A DNA stretch of 64,000 nt. Source: Conyzicola nivalis_A. GTDB taxonomy: Bacteria; Actinomycetota; Actinomycetes; Actinomycetales; Microbacteriaceae. The stretch spans positions 620,001 through 684,000 of the forward strand of contig NZ_JBEPSJ010000002.1 of NCBI RefSeq assembly GCF_040548875.1, in the 5' to 3' direction. A program made the translations under genes and the position numbers. Below are positions 1 through 6,851 of this stretch, in pieces (position 1 is the stretch's first letter; every line of letters starts with the position of its first letter). The notes beneath the pieces were generated by a model. It searched no databases and was not told the DNA's origin. It was given only the letters and a program-made list of their open reading frames with translations.

Positions 1-341
1 ACGGATGGCCGACTGTCGAGGGGGTCGGCTCCGACCCGGCGTTCGTGAACCCGGTGGCCCAATGGGCGACCGACGAGGCGAGCCCCAGCGGGCTGGCGTT
101 CGTGCGCGGCACCTTCTACCTCGCCGCCCTCAAGGGTCAGCGGGTGTGGTCGGTGACGACCGTCGACGGCGTCGACGCGCAGAGCTGGTTCGCGGGGAGC
201 TTCGGGCGCATCCGCGACGTCGCCACCGGTCCCGACGGGACCCTGTGGATGCTCACCGGCAACACCGACGGCCGGGGAGTGCCGCAACCGGGCGACGACA
301 AGCTGCTCCAGGTTGTCCTCGAAACGGCAACCCCGGGTTAA
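1..341 (+). CDS. C-terminal end of a PQQ-dependent sugar dehydrogenase-like (GSDH) protein, partial
   Basis: Only the last 112 or so codons are present; the gene begins before the window, its first complete codon is at base 3 and it ends with TAA at 339-341. The visible part reads as blades of a beta-propeller, with DVATGPDGTLWMLTGN followed by GDDKLLQV near the C-terminus. This resembles the end of the glucose/sorbosone dehydrogenase family, soluble or secreted quinoproteins that oxidise aldoses. The N-terminal signal and the catalytic His and Arg residues lie outside the window, so neither activity nor export can be judged. A non-catalytic propeller lipoprotein of the same fold is possible. 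Confidence 0.65.
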   Translation, partial: GWPTVEGVGSDPAFVNPVAQWATDEASPSGLAFVRGTFYLAALKGQRVWSVTTVDGVDAQSWFAGSFGRIRDVATGPDGTLWMLTGNTDGRGVPQPGDDKLLQVVLETATPG

Positions 342-374
342 CCTTGACTCGCACGTCAATCTAAGGAATTCCCC

Positions 375-896
375 GTGGCTATCGTTTTGGGTTACGACCC
401 CACCACCCTTCGCGAACAGGTCGACCCCGTCGCGCTCGAAGAGCGTCTCGTGGAGCTCGGCGAGCTTCGCAGTGCCGCGGCCCTCGACGAGAAGGTCGGC
501 CTGCTGCGCCTCGCCGGCAAACTCGACGAGGCGTGGGACATCGCCAACCAGGCGGTGCGCCAGGCCCGGTTCGGCGGCGACCGCGAGATGCTCGCCCTCG
601 CCCGTGTGCGGCGCGCCCAGGTGCAGCAGGCGCTCGGCAAGCTCGAGCCCGCGCTGGCCGACCTCACCGACTGCGTCAACGAGGCGCACGGCCACGACTG
701 GTCGGCCACCGAGGCGTTCGCCCTGCAGCAGCGCGGCCGCGTGAACTTCGACATGGAGAACTACGACGCCGCCCGCCGCGACTTCAGCGACGCGCTCAAG
801 GTGCACGTGCGCATCAAGTCCTCCCCAGACGAGGTCGACGCGGCGATGATCGCCATCCAGATCACCGAGACCTTCATCGACGGTGCCGGGAGCTAA
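375..896 (+). CDS. TPR-like helical repeat protein
   Basis: A 173-residue soluble protein starting at GTG 375, 8 bases after an AAGGA ribosome binding site at 363-367. From about residue 45 onward it is a run of amphipathic helix pairs with tetratricopeptide spacing: KLDEAWDIANQAVRQA, ALARVRRAQVQQALGKLEPALADL, then FALQQRGRVNFDMENYDAARRDFSDAL. TPR proteins act as protein-binding scaffolds; no enzymatic motif is visible. It lies 33 bases after the sugar dehydrogenase-like gene. Its TAA stop is part of the proposed -10 box of the next gene (TAATCT, 894-899), so the two need not be co-translated. The partner is unknown. Confidence 0.75.
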   Translation: MAIVLGYDPTTLREQVDPVALEERLVELGELRSAAALDEKVGLLRLAGKLDEAWDIANQAVRQARFGGDREMLALARVRRAQVQQALGKLEPALADLTDCVNEAHGHDWSATEAFALQQRGRVNFDMENYDAARRDFSDALKVHVRIKSSPDEVDAAMIAIQITETFIDGAGS

Positions 897-899
897 TCT
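894..899 (+). promoter_or_regulatory. -10 box (TAATCT) for leaderless sprT-like gene
   Basis: TAATCT ends 6 bases before the GTG at 906, the spacing seen before many starts in this window. The box includes the TAA stop of the TPR gene. Confidence 0.45.
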
Positions 900-905
900 C
901 AGCAG

Positions 906-1355
906 GTGGCAGAACTAGTACGTGTGCGGCAGTGGGCGAACGCCCTCATCGCGCTGCACCTCGACCCCGCCGTGTGGAGCTTCGGCTTCGACAACGCGAA
1001 GACCCGCGCGGGCCTGTGCAACTACACGACCAAGCGCATCTCGGTGTCCAAATACCTCGCCGCCAAGTACGAAGACGACGAGGTGCATCAGATACTGCTG
1101 CACGAGGTCGCCCACGCCATGGCCGGCTCCCGCGCGGGCCACGGCGCGCGATGGAAGGCGACGGCGGCCGAGCTCGGCTACGAGGGCTCGCGGCTGCACG
1201 ACGGGGCGATCGCAGACGAGCTCGCGCCGTGGGTCGGCACGTGCCCGATGGGGCACATCCACTATCGCTATCGCCAGCCCAAACGGCCGCTCGCCTGCGG
1301 CAAGTGCTCGCGCCGGTTCGATCCCGCGAACGCGATCGACTGGGTGCGCCGGTAG
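906..1355 (+). CDS. SprT-like zinc metalloprotease
   Basis: A 149-residue protein with a single SprT-like domain. The zinc-binding, catalytic motif HEVAHA (HExxH) lies near residue 66 and is followed by GHGARWKATAAELGY, which resembles the third-ligand region of the family. Near the C-terminus, CPMGHIHYRYR and CGKCSRRF supply three cysteines and a histidine that could form the zinc ribbon usual for SprT/Spartan proteins. Relatives cleave DNA-protein crosslinks in eukaryotes; the bacterial role is little known. GTG 906 is chosen because TAATCT ends 6 bases before it. The gene converges on the SRPBCC gene 24 bases downstream. Confidence 0.8.
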   Translation: MAELVRVRQWANALIALHLDPAVWSFGFDNAKTRAGLCNYTTKRISVSKYLAAKYEDDEVHQILLHEVAHAMAGSRAGHGARWKATAAELGYEGSRLHDGAIADELAPWVGTCPMGHIHYRYRQPKRPLACGKCSRRFDPANAIDWVRR

Positions 1356-1379
1356 AAACGGAATGCGCGAACGGGAGGC

Positions 1380-1808
1380 CTAGCGGCTGGCGAGCGCCTT
1401 GGTGATGCTCGCGACCACGTTCTTCCAGTGGCCGAGCATCATGCGGCGCTCTTCGCGGCCGGAGAGCTCCTGGTGGTGGATGGCGATCGTGGTGCCCTCC
1501 TCGACCTCCTTGACGCTGAGCACGAGGACGGTGTCGTGCGGCCAGTCGTCGGGACGCCAGCTGACGCGGATCTTCGAGCCCTCGGCGTAGGCGAGCACCT
1601 CGCCGTGCACTCCGTCGGCCATCGAGTACTTGAAGCCTTTGGTGCCGCGGAACTCGCCGTCGCCGAGCCAGAGCGGGATGCCCCGGCTGACCAGGAACTG
1701 CCAGACGACGGGCAGCGGCACGTCGATCGTCTCGCGTACTCCGACCTCCCACCCGGCGTCCTTCTTGGAGCCTGTACTGTCGGGAGTCGTGTTCGGAGCG
1801 GCATTCAT
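1380..1808 (-). CDS. SRPBCC (AHSA1-like) domain protein
   Basis: A 142-residue protein of the START/SRPBCC hydrophobic-pocket fold, AHSA1 branch. Visible features are the opening strand VGVRETIDVPLPVVWQFL, the central RVSWRPDDWPHDTVLVLSV and the long C-terminal helix REERRMMLGHWKNVVASI. Members bind lipids or other hydrophobic ligands, and in bacteria are often paired with small regulators. ATG 1808 (MNAAP) is preferred to an in-frame ATG at 1817, because 1817 falls inside the proposed -10 box whereas 1808 is 7 bases after it. The gene diverges from a CGNR zinc-finger gene with only 21 bases between starts, so the two are probably co-regulated. The ligand is unknown. Confidence 0.75.
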   Translation of the reverse strand: MNAAPNTTPDSTGSKKDAGWEVGVRETIDVPLPVVWQFLVSRGIPLWLGDGEFRGTKGFKYSMADGVHGEVLAYAEGSKIRVSWRPDDWPHDTVLVLSVKEVEEGTTIAIHHQELSGREERRMMLGHWKNVVASITKALASR

Positions 1809-1829
1809 GTAACCCACTATATTGGTTAC
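1809..1829. promoter_or_regulatory. Palindromic shared promoter/operator between two divergent leaderless genes
   Basis: The whole 21-base gap between the ATG at 1808 (minus) and the GTG at 1830 (plus) is an inverted repeat: GTAACC (1809-1814), 9-base centre CACTATATT, GGTTAC (1824-1829). The centre holds TATATT (1818-1823), ending 6 bases before the plus-strand GTG, and on the other strand TATAGT (1821 to 1816), ending 7 bases before the minus-strand ATG. Both promoters therefore overlap the same dyad, and both mRNAs should start at or within a base or two of the start codon. Confidence 0.6.
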
Positions 1830-2414
1830 GTGCAGTCAACGAAAACTACTGGTCAGTGGTTCCGCTCGGGCGACGGACACCAGTGGTGGTTCGACTCCGG
1901 CGCGGTCTCGCTCGACTTCGCCTACTCGGGCGCCATGGGCGAGAACCCCGAGTGGGAGACGCTGCACACCGCCGACGACCTCGCCGCCTGGCTCGACGGT
2001 CGCTTCACCGGGGTGACCCCGGCCACCGAACGCGACCTGAAGGACGCGCTCGCGCTGCGCACCGCCATCGCCCACAGCGCCATGGCCGCGAGCCGCGACG
2101 AGCCGCCGGCACCGGGCGACGTCGACATCATCAACCTCTTTGCTGCGACCCCCGACATCCCGCCCGCCCTCGACGGCGGCTCTCGACAGGCCGGACGCTC
2201 GAACGCCCGCGCCGGCCAGGCCCTCTCGGCCATGGCGCGCGAGGCGGTCGAGCTGTTCGCCCCGCAGCAGCGGGAGCGGATCCGGCCGTGCGCCGCCGAC
2301 GACTGCGGCCTGGTCTTCTACGACGAGAGCCGGTCGAACAACCGGCGCTGGTGCTCGATGAAACGCTGCGGCAACCGCGCGAAGGTGCGCACGCACCGCG
2401 CGAACAACCGCTGA
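1830..2414 (+). CDS. CGNR zinc finger domain protein (ABATE family)
   Basis: A 194-residue protein with the N-terminal ABATE-type helical domain (HQWWFDSGAVSLDFAYSGAM, then a TPATERDLKDALALRTAI helix). The C-terminal CGNR zinc finger is RPCAADDCGLVFYDESRSNN followed by RRWCSMKRCGNRAKV, with four conserved cysteines. CGNR proteins are putative transcription regulators, and the zinc finger is thought to bind nucleic acid. GTG 1830 is chosen because it lies just outside the shared palindrome and 6 bases from TATATT; the frame stays open far upstream but only as antisense to the neighbour. It may bind the palindrome itself and regulate the SRPBCC gene; that is inference. Confidence 0.8.
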   Translation: MQSTKTTGQWFRSGDGHQWWFDSGAVSLDFAYSGAMGENPEWETLHTADDLAAWLDGRFTGVTPATERDLKDALALRTAIAHSAMAASRDEPPAPGDVDIINLFAATPDIPPALDGGSRQAGRSNARAGQALSAMAREAVELFAPQQRERIRPCAADDCGLVFYDESRSNNRRWCSMKRCGNRAKVRTHRANNR

Positions 2415-2450
2415 GGCCCGACCTCGTCGAACGGTCTCAGAGGCCGGGCC
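2415..2450. terminator. Probable bidirectional terminator hairpin
   Basis: GGCCCGACCTC (2415-2425) pairs with GAGGCCGGGCC (2440-2450) with one mismatch and a 14-base loop. It lies between the converging CGNR and DUF427 genes. There is no strong T tract. Confidence 0.5.
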
Positions 2451-2469
2451 CCGCGGTCGAACGTCGTGA

Positions 2470-2772
2470 CTAGTCGACGACCCGGACTTCCTTCCAGAAG
2501 GCGACGTAGTTCGAGAAGTCCTTGCCGACGCGGTCGAACGCGGTCGGGAGCGGGTTCGGGTAGCTAAAGGCGCGGTCCTGCAGCAGGGTGTCGCCGGAGC
2601 GCACCGAGAAGTACTGGCAGTCGCCCTTCCACGGGCAGTGGTACGGGGTCGGGCTCTCGACGAGAAACTCGCTGTTGACGCTCGACGGCGGGAAGTACCA
2701 GTTGCCCTCGATCGAGATGAGGTCTTCTTTGGGGGAATCTGCGATGACTACATCGCCCAGCATTGCCTTCAC
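2470..2772 (-). CDS. DUF427 domain protein
   Basis: A 100-residue single-domain protein matching DUF427: MKAMLGDVVIADSPKEDLISIEGNWYFP, the hallmark YHCPWKG with its cysteine, then DCQYFSV and the closing AFDRVGKDFSNYVAFWKEVRV. The fold is a small beta-barrel found widely in actinobacteria and fungi; no reaction is established. The start is GTG 2772, preceded by a clear AAAGGAG ribosome binding site about 6 bases away, so unlike many neighbours this mRNA has a leader. It follows the ComB-like gene on the same strand at a 36-base gap and may be co-transcribed with it. Confidence 0.8.
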   Translation of the reverse strand: MKAMLGDVVIADSPKEDLISIEGNWYFPPSSVNSEFLVESPTPYHCPWKGDCQYFSVRSGDTLLQDRAFSYPNPLPTAFDRVGKDFSNYVAFWKEVRVVD

Positions 2773-2808
2773 GGTGTGCTCCTTTGGTGGCTTTACTCAG
2801 GGCAAACG

Positions 2809-3327
2809 CTACGGTCCGACCCTGAATTCCCTCAGCACGGCGACCTCGCTGACCTCGTCGAGCGTGAGGGTCGGCCGGCCGAGCGCCTGACCGCTCGCCG
2901 ACGACGAGATCAGGTGGCTCGTTGCGTTGCTGAGCCCGGTGTACGCCGCCGCTGCCGCCGCGGACTCCGGTGAGCAGTAGTCGATCCCCACGTCGGCGAG
3001 GGCGTCGATCACGGCTCCTGCGGCGAGCAGGTCTTCGACCGCGAACCTGAGGCTGCCGTCTGGCCGGTGCTCGCCCGCCGCGACGACGGCGATCGTGAAA
3101 CGGTCGCCGCGGTCGCCCTGACGGGCGAGTGCCCAGTCGGCGAGCGCCCGGCGGCTCTCGATCGTGCCGTGCACCACGTCGTGCTCGGGCAGCGTCGCTT
3201 CGCTCTCGACGAATCCGAGCTGGTCGACCCAGACGACGACGTCGGCGCCGCCAGAGATGGTCTGCGCACCGGCGAACCCCCAGTCGAAACGAACCTGATA
3301 CTGGTTCTGTCCGTGGGGTGTTGTCAC
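2809..3327 (-). CDS. 2-phosphosulfolactate phosphatase (ComB)-like protein
   Basis: A 172-residue protein resembling the ComB family, Mg-dependent phosphatases that hydrolyse 2-phosphosulfolactate in archaeal coenzyme M synthesis. Similar features are the N-terminal strand GADVVVWVDQLGF, the central RFTIAVVAAGEH, and FAVEDLLAAGAVIDALADVG. It is shorter than classical ComB (about 230 residues) and no coenzyme M pathway is visible, so the real substrate is probably different. GTG 3327 is chosen because TAGGCT lies 7 bases upstream. Reading the frame further upstream would run antisense through the divergent SRPBCC gene. The family assignment is moderately secure; the reaction is not. Confidence 0.6.
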   Translation of the reverse strand: MTTPHGQNQYQVRFDWGFAGAQTISGGADVVVWVDQLGFVESEATLPEHDVVHGTIESRRALADWALARQGDRGDRFTIAVVAAGEHRPDGSLRFAVEDLLAAGAVIDALADVGIDYCSPESAAAAAAYTGLSNATSHLISSSASGQALGRPTLTLDEVSEVAVLREFRVGP

Positions 3328-3334
3328 GCGAAAA

Positions 3335-3340
3335 AGCCTA
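3335..3340 (-). promoter_or_regulatory. -10 box (TAGGCT) of leaderless comB-like gene
   Basis: On the minus strand TAGGCT ends 7 bases before the GTG at 3327. Confidence 0.5.
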
Positions 3341-3360
3341 ACGGAGAGCACACTGGACAA

Positions 3361-3858
3361 ATGCGGGTTCTGTTGAAGATGGTGCTGGACTGCGATGCGG
3401 ATGCCGCGTGGTCGGCCCTGCGCAGCCCCGAGGTGTTCCGCCGAGTGTCGGCGCCCCTCATGTCGTTCACGTCGCTCGACGACGCCGGCTTCCCCGACCG
3501 GTGGCCCGACGGCGAGCACCGCGTGGCCGCCAGGGCGTTCGGGCTCGTTCCGGCCGGCGAGCAGATCATCGACATCCGCACCGAGACCCGCCTCGACCAC
3601 GTGCACGGCCGGCATGAGAACCCGGTGGAGGTGCGCATCGTGCACGACACCGGGCGGGGACTCACCTGGCCGCTGACGCTCACCCGCGGCTGGCACCATC
3701 GGATGGCCGTCTCCGCGCAGCCCGACGGACGCACGCTCTACCGCGACCAGCTCGAGTTCACCGCGGGGCCGATCACCCCGCTGGTATGGCTGGCCTACTG
3801 GGGTTTCTGGCAGTGGCGCGCGATGGCGATCCGGCGTCTCGCTCCGACCTGGCGCTGA
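3361..3858 (+). CDS. SRPBCC-like hydrophobic-pocket protein
   Basis: A 165-residue protein starting at ATG 3361, 33 bases from the divergent ComB-like start. The order is LLKMVLDCDADAAWSALRSPEVFRRVS (opening strand and helix), VEVRIVHDTGRGLTWPLTLTRGW (central strands) and a C-terminal helix WLAYWGFWQWRAMAIRRLA. This is the layout of polyketide-cyclase/START-like pockets. The C-terminal helix is unusually rich in tryptophan and aromatic residues and could lie on a membrane. No catalytic residue can be assigned. A conventional Shine-Dalgarno is not evident before 3361. Confidence 0.6.
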   Translation: MRVLLKMVLDCDADAAWSALRSPEVFRRVSAPLMSFTSLDDAGFPDRWPDGEHRVAARAFGLVPAGEQIIDIRTETRLDHVHGRHENPVEVRIVHDTGRGLTWPLTLTRGWHHRMAVSAQPDGRTLYRDQLEFTAGPITPLVWLAYWGFWQWRAMAIRRLAPTWR

Positions 3859-3886
3859 CGCCGGGGCGCGGCCCGGGCCCGAGGTC

Positions 3887-3892
3887 TAGCCT
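3887..3892 (+). promoter_or_regulatory. -10 box (TAGCCT) of leaderless DUF1684 gene
   Basis: TAGCCT ends 6 bases before the ATG at 3899; there is no Shine-Dalgarno. Confidence 0.6.
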
Positions 3893-3898
3893 GAGACC

Positions 3899-4507
3899 AT
3901 GACCGCTCTCGAAGTCGCCGACTGGCGTCGGCAGGTATTCGCCCTCTACGAGACGGTGCGCGCGACGCCCGACGTGGCGGAGGGGCACACGCTGTGGCGC
4001 GAGGGTCGTGACCGGCTCTTCGCGCAGCATCCGTCCACTCCGGTGATGGCGGCCGACCTGCCGTCGTTCGCCGGCCTGCCCGTCGAGCCGTACGACCCCA
4101 CCTGGCGGTTCGAGCTGCCGATCATTCCCGCCGAGCCCGCGCACTTCGACTTCGAGACCGGCACCGACGGCATCGTGCCGTTCGATCGGCTCGGCATCGT
4201 CGAGGTGCCGGGTGTCGGGTCGCTCGACGTCTGGCGGCTCACGACCTACGGCGGCGGGATCTTCGTGCCGGTGCGCGACGCGCTGGCGGGCAGGCACGGC
4301 GGAACGTACGGCGGCGGGCGGTACCTGATCGACTCGATCAAGGGCGCGCTGCTGCAGACCGGCGCGGACACGCTCGTGCTCGACTTCAACTTCGCCTACA
4401 ACCCGTCGTGCGCGTACGACCCCGCGTGGGCGTGCCCGCTCGCGCCGCTCGGCAACCGGGTGCCGGTCGAGATCCCGGTGGGAGAGCGCTACTTCGGCTC
4501 GTACTAG
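3899..4507 (+). CDS. DUF1684 domain protein
   Basis: A 202-residue protein of the DUF1684 family. The diagnostic C-terminal block is complete: YGGGRYLIDSIKG, then LDFNFAYNPSCAYDPAW and ACPLAPLGNRVPVEIPVGE, with two cysteines in the NPSC and ACPLAP motifs. Family members are cytosolic beta-rich proteins of unknown function, and the conserved cysteines suggest metal or redox chemistry. The N-terminal helix (WRRQVFALYETVRATPD) and the WREGRDRLFAQHP motif also fit. ATG 3899 follows TAGCCT by 6 bases, so the mRNA is probably leaderless. Confidence 0.8.
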   Translation: MTALEVADWRRQVFALYETVRATPDVAEGHTLWREGRDRLFAQHPSTPVMAADLPSFAGLPVEPYDPTWRFELPIIPAEPAHFDFETGTDGIVPFDRLGIVEVPGVGSLDVWRLTTYGGGIFVPVRDALAGRHGGTYGGGRYLIDSIKGALLQTGADTLVLDFNFAYNPSCAYDPAWACPLAPLGNRVPVEIPVGERYFGSY

Positions 4508-4756
4508 CCGCGGTTCGGGGGCCGGTAAGGGCCGTGTGCTAGCCTGAGAGCACTCGCGGATCCATGACGGATTCCTTGCGTCGTTGAACGCTTACTCTTC
4601 TCGCACGCCGTGCTCATCAGAAACACGGCAGGTGCTCGCAGAAACTTTCTCCGGCGAACGGATGTGGCCATCGCCACCTTCGCCACAGCACCTCTCCGCT
4701 GCACCATTGCCGGTCGGGGGCGTGCACACCGATGCCCGAAAGGCACCACCACCCCT
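4508..4756 (+). promoter_or_regulatory. Promoter and long 5-prime leader of the DEAD-box helicase gene
   Basis: TAGCCT at 4540-4545 resembles the -10 boxes elsewhere in the window, but here the coding start is over 200 bases downstream. If used, it gives a leader of about 205 bases. No convincing alternative coding start is seen in it, and the only AAAGG (4738-4742) is too far from ATG 4757 for normal spacing. Long leaders on RNA helicase genes often carry cold-responsive or autoregulatory structures; that is inference here. Confidence 0.4.
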
Positions 4757-6241
4757 ATGTCTGAAAACTCCTTCGCCGCGCTCGGCGTTCCGGCTCCCCT
4801 CGTCGCGGCCCTCGCCGCCCAGGGGATCGACTCGCCGTTCCCGATCCAGGTCGACACGCTCCCCGACACCCTGTCGGGCCGCGACGTGCTCGGCCGTGGA
4901 AAGACCGGCTCCGGCAAGACCCTCGCGTTCTCGATCCCGATGGTCGCGCGCCTCGCCGGCAAGCTCGCCGGCGGCAGCCGCCGCCCGAACCGCCCGCTCG
5001 CGCTGATCCTCGCCCCCACCCGCGAGCTCGCCACCCAGATCACCGTCGCGCTCACCCCGCTCGCCGACGCCTACGGCCTCAAGTCGACCACCATCTTCGG
5101 CGGCGTCAGCCAGCAGCGCCAGGTCGCGGCCCTCAAGGCCGGTGTCGACATCGTCGTCGCCTGCCCCGGCCGCCTCGAGGACCTCATGAAGCAGGGCTTC
5201 GTCAACCTCGACTCGGTCGAGATCTCGATCCTCGACGAGGCAGACCACATGGCCGACCTCGGCTTCCTGCCCGTCGTCACCCGCATCATGGACAAGACCC
5301 CGTCGAGCGGACAGCGCATGCTGTTCAGCGCGACCCTCGACAACGGCGTGGACAAGCTCGTCCGCCGCTACCTCCACAACGAGGTGCTGCACTCGGTCGA
5401 CGAGGCCACCAGCCACGTCTCCGCGATGACGCACCACGTGTTCGAGGTCGACTCGGTCGAGGCCAAGCGTCTCCTCATCGAGAAGCTCGCCTCCGGCCAG
5501 GGCCGCCGCATCCTCTTCATGCGCACCAAGCACCACGCCAAGAAGCTCGCGCGCCAGCTGACCGACGCCGGCATCCCCGCCGTCGACCTGCACGGAAACC
5601 TCTCGCAGGTGGCCCGTGACCGCAACCTCGCCGCGTTCGCCGCCGGCACGAGCCGCGTGCTCGTCGCCACCGACGTCGCAGCCCGCGGCGTGCACGTCGA
5701 CGACATCGAGCTCGTCATCCACGTCGACCCGCCGGCCGAGCACAAGGCCTACCTGCACCGCTCGGGCCGCACCGCCCGCGCCGGCAAGGAGGGCGAGGTC
5801 GTCACGCTCGTCCTGCCCGAGCAGCGCAAGGACACCGCGCAGCTGCTGCGCAAGGCTGCGATCACCGTCACGCCGCAGCGCGTGACCGCCGACTCGCCCG
5901 CCGTCACCGCGCTCGTCGGCGACGTCGCCGAGTACGTCAAGCCGCTCCCCCGTGCCGCAGAGCCGGCCCGCGGACAGAGCCAGGGCGGCCGCAGCCAGGG
6001 CGCCAACGCCCAGCGCAAGCGCAGCAATCGCGAGGGTGGCGGCGCAGGTCGCCAGACCGACAACGCCGGCTCTGGCCAGCCGCGTCGTGACCGTGCCCCG
6101 CGCGCCGAGGGCGCATCCGCCCCCCGCACCGGCGGCGCGCCGCGTCGTTCCGGTGCCCCCGCGGGCAACGGCGGCGGCAAGATCGCCGTCGGCGGCCTCG
6201 TGCGCATGTCGCAGGGCGGCGCCGCGCGTCGCGGACGCTGA
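4757..6241 (+). CDS. DEAD-box ATP-dependent RNA helicase
   Basis: A 494-residue helicase with all core motifs in order: Q motif region SPFPIQVDTLPDTLSG, motif I GKTGSGKT, Ia PTRELA, II DEAD, III SAT, and VI HRSGRTARAG in the second RecA lobe. It unwinds short RNA duplexes in ribosome assembly, mRNA decay or cold adaptation. The last 90 or so residues form a basic tail rich in Arg, Gly, Gln and Ala, typical of RNA-binding extensions in actinobacterial DEAD proteins. ATG 4757 (MSENSFAALGVP) begins right at the Q-motif domain, matching the family. A strong hairpin terminator follows. Confidence 0.92.
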   Translation: MSENSFAALGVPAPLVAALAAQGIDSPFPIQVDTLPDTLSGRDVLGRGKTGSGKTLAFSIPMVARLAGKLAGGSRRPNRPLALILAPTRELATQITVALTPLADAYGLKSTTIFGGVSQQRQVAALKAGVDIVVACPGRLEDLMKQGFVNLDSVEISILDEADHMADLGFLPVVTRIMDKTPSSGQRMLFSATLDNGVDKLVRRYLHNEVLHSVDEATSHVSAMTHHVFEVDSVEAKRLLIEKLASGQGRRILFMRTKHHAKKLARQLTDAGIPAVDLHGNLSQVARDRNLAAFAAGTSRVLVATDVAARGVHVDDIELVIHVDPPAEHKAYLHRSGRTARAGKEGEVVTLVLPEQRKDTAQLLRKAAITVTPQRVTADSPAVTALVGDVAEYVKPLPRAAEPARGQSQGGRSQGANAQRKRSNREGGGAGRQTDNAGSGQPRRDRAPRAEGASAPRTGGAPRRSGAPAGNGGGKIAVGGLVRMSQGGAARRGR

Positions 6242-6273
6242 CCCGGCACAGCCCCGGCACAGCTCGACCACCG

Positions 6274-6314
6274 GTGGGCCTCGCACAGATCTCGATCTGC
6301 GCGAGGCCCACTTT
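6274..6314 (+). terminator. Intrinsic terminator of the DEAD-box helicase gene
   Basis: GTGGGCCTCGC (6274-6284) and CAGATC (6286-6291) pair perfectly with GATCTG (6294-6299) and GCGAGGCCCAC (6301-6311). The single unpaired bases A6285 and C6300 face each other, the apical loop is two bases, and TTT follows. Confidence 0.8.
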
Positions 6315-6344
6315 CGGGTGGTGCCGACGTTCGCCGGTGACCAG

Positions 6345-6350
6345 TAGCCT
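6345..6350 (+). promoter_or_regulatory. -10 box (TAGCCT) of leaderless GNAT gene
   Basis: TAGCCT ends 6 bases before the ATG at 6357, just downstream of the helicase terminator. Confidence 0.6.
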
Positions 6351-6356
6351 GTCGGC

Positions 6357-6836
6357 ATGACGACGGTGATACGCCGGGCGCAGCTCGAAGACACGGGCCG
6401 TCTCGGACAGCTGCACTCCCAGTGCTGGGTCGAGCTGTACTCGCGGGTTCTGCCCCCCGACGTGCTCGCCGAACTGAGCCCGCCCGTGATGGCTCAGCTG
6501 TGGCAGCGATTCGTCACCCGCGGCGATGCGTATGCACAGTACGTCGCCGAGCTCGACGGCGAGATCGTGGGGTTCGCAGGCTTCGGTCCCGGTCGCGACG
6601 AGGGCTTCGCAGAGCTGCGCGAGGTCTACTTCGTCTACGTGCAGCCCGGCAAGCAGCGCTCGGGCATCGGCAGCCAGCTTCTCGCCGCCGAGCCCGACGC
6701 CTCGTACCTGTGGGTCTCGGAGCGCAACCGCGGCGCCCACAAGTTCTACCGACGCAACAGGTTCGGTCCCGATTCCCGGCGCCGCATCGGCTCGCTGTTC
6801 GGAACGGACCTGCCGGAGATCAGGATGGCCCGCTAG
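6357..6836 (+). CDS. GNAT family N-acetyltransferase
   Basis: A 159-residue acetyltransferase with the GNAT order: ARG-rich beta-1 (TTVIRRAQLEDTGRLGQLHS), beta-4 AELREVYFVYVQP, motif A KQRSGIGSQLL that wraps the acetyl-CoA pyrophosphate, and motif B WVSERNRGAHKFYRRNRF. The RRNRF block resembles the common YERxGF signature of N-acetyltransferases acting on small amines or peptides. The substrate cannot be predicted. ATG 6357 lies 6 bases after TAGCCT. The gene converges on the GH1 gene 15 bases away. Confidence 0.85.
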   Translation: MTTVIRRAQLEDTGRLGQLHSQCWVELYSRVLPPDVLAELSPPVMAQLWQRFVTRGDAYAQYVAELDGEIVGFAGFGPGRDEGFAELREVYFVYVQPGKQRSGIGSQLLAAEPDASYLWVSERNRGAHKFYRRNRFGPDSRRRIGSLFGTDLPEIRMAR

Positions 6837-6851
6837 CCGGCGCTACCCTGT

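Noticed and set aside
1834..1839. TTGACT (minus strand) as the -35 box of the SRPBCC gene
   Set aside because: Only 12 bases separate it from TATAGT; the normal spacer is about 17.
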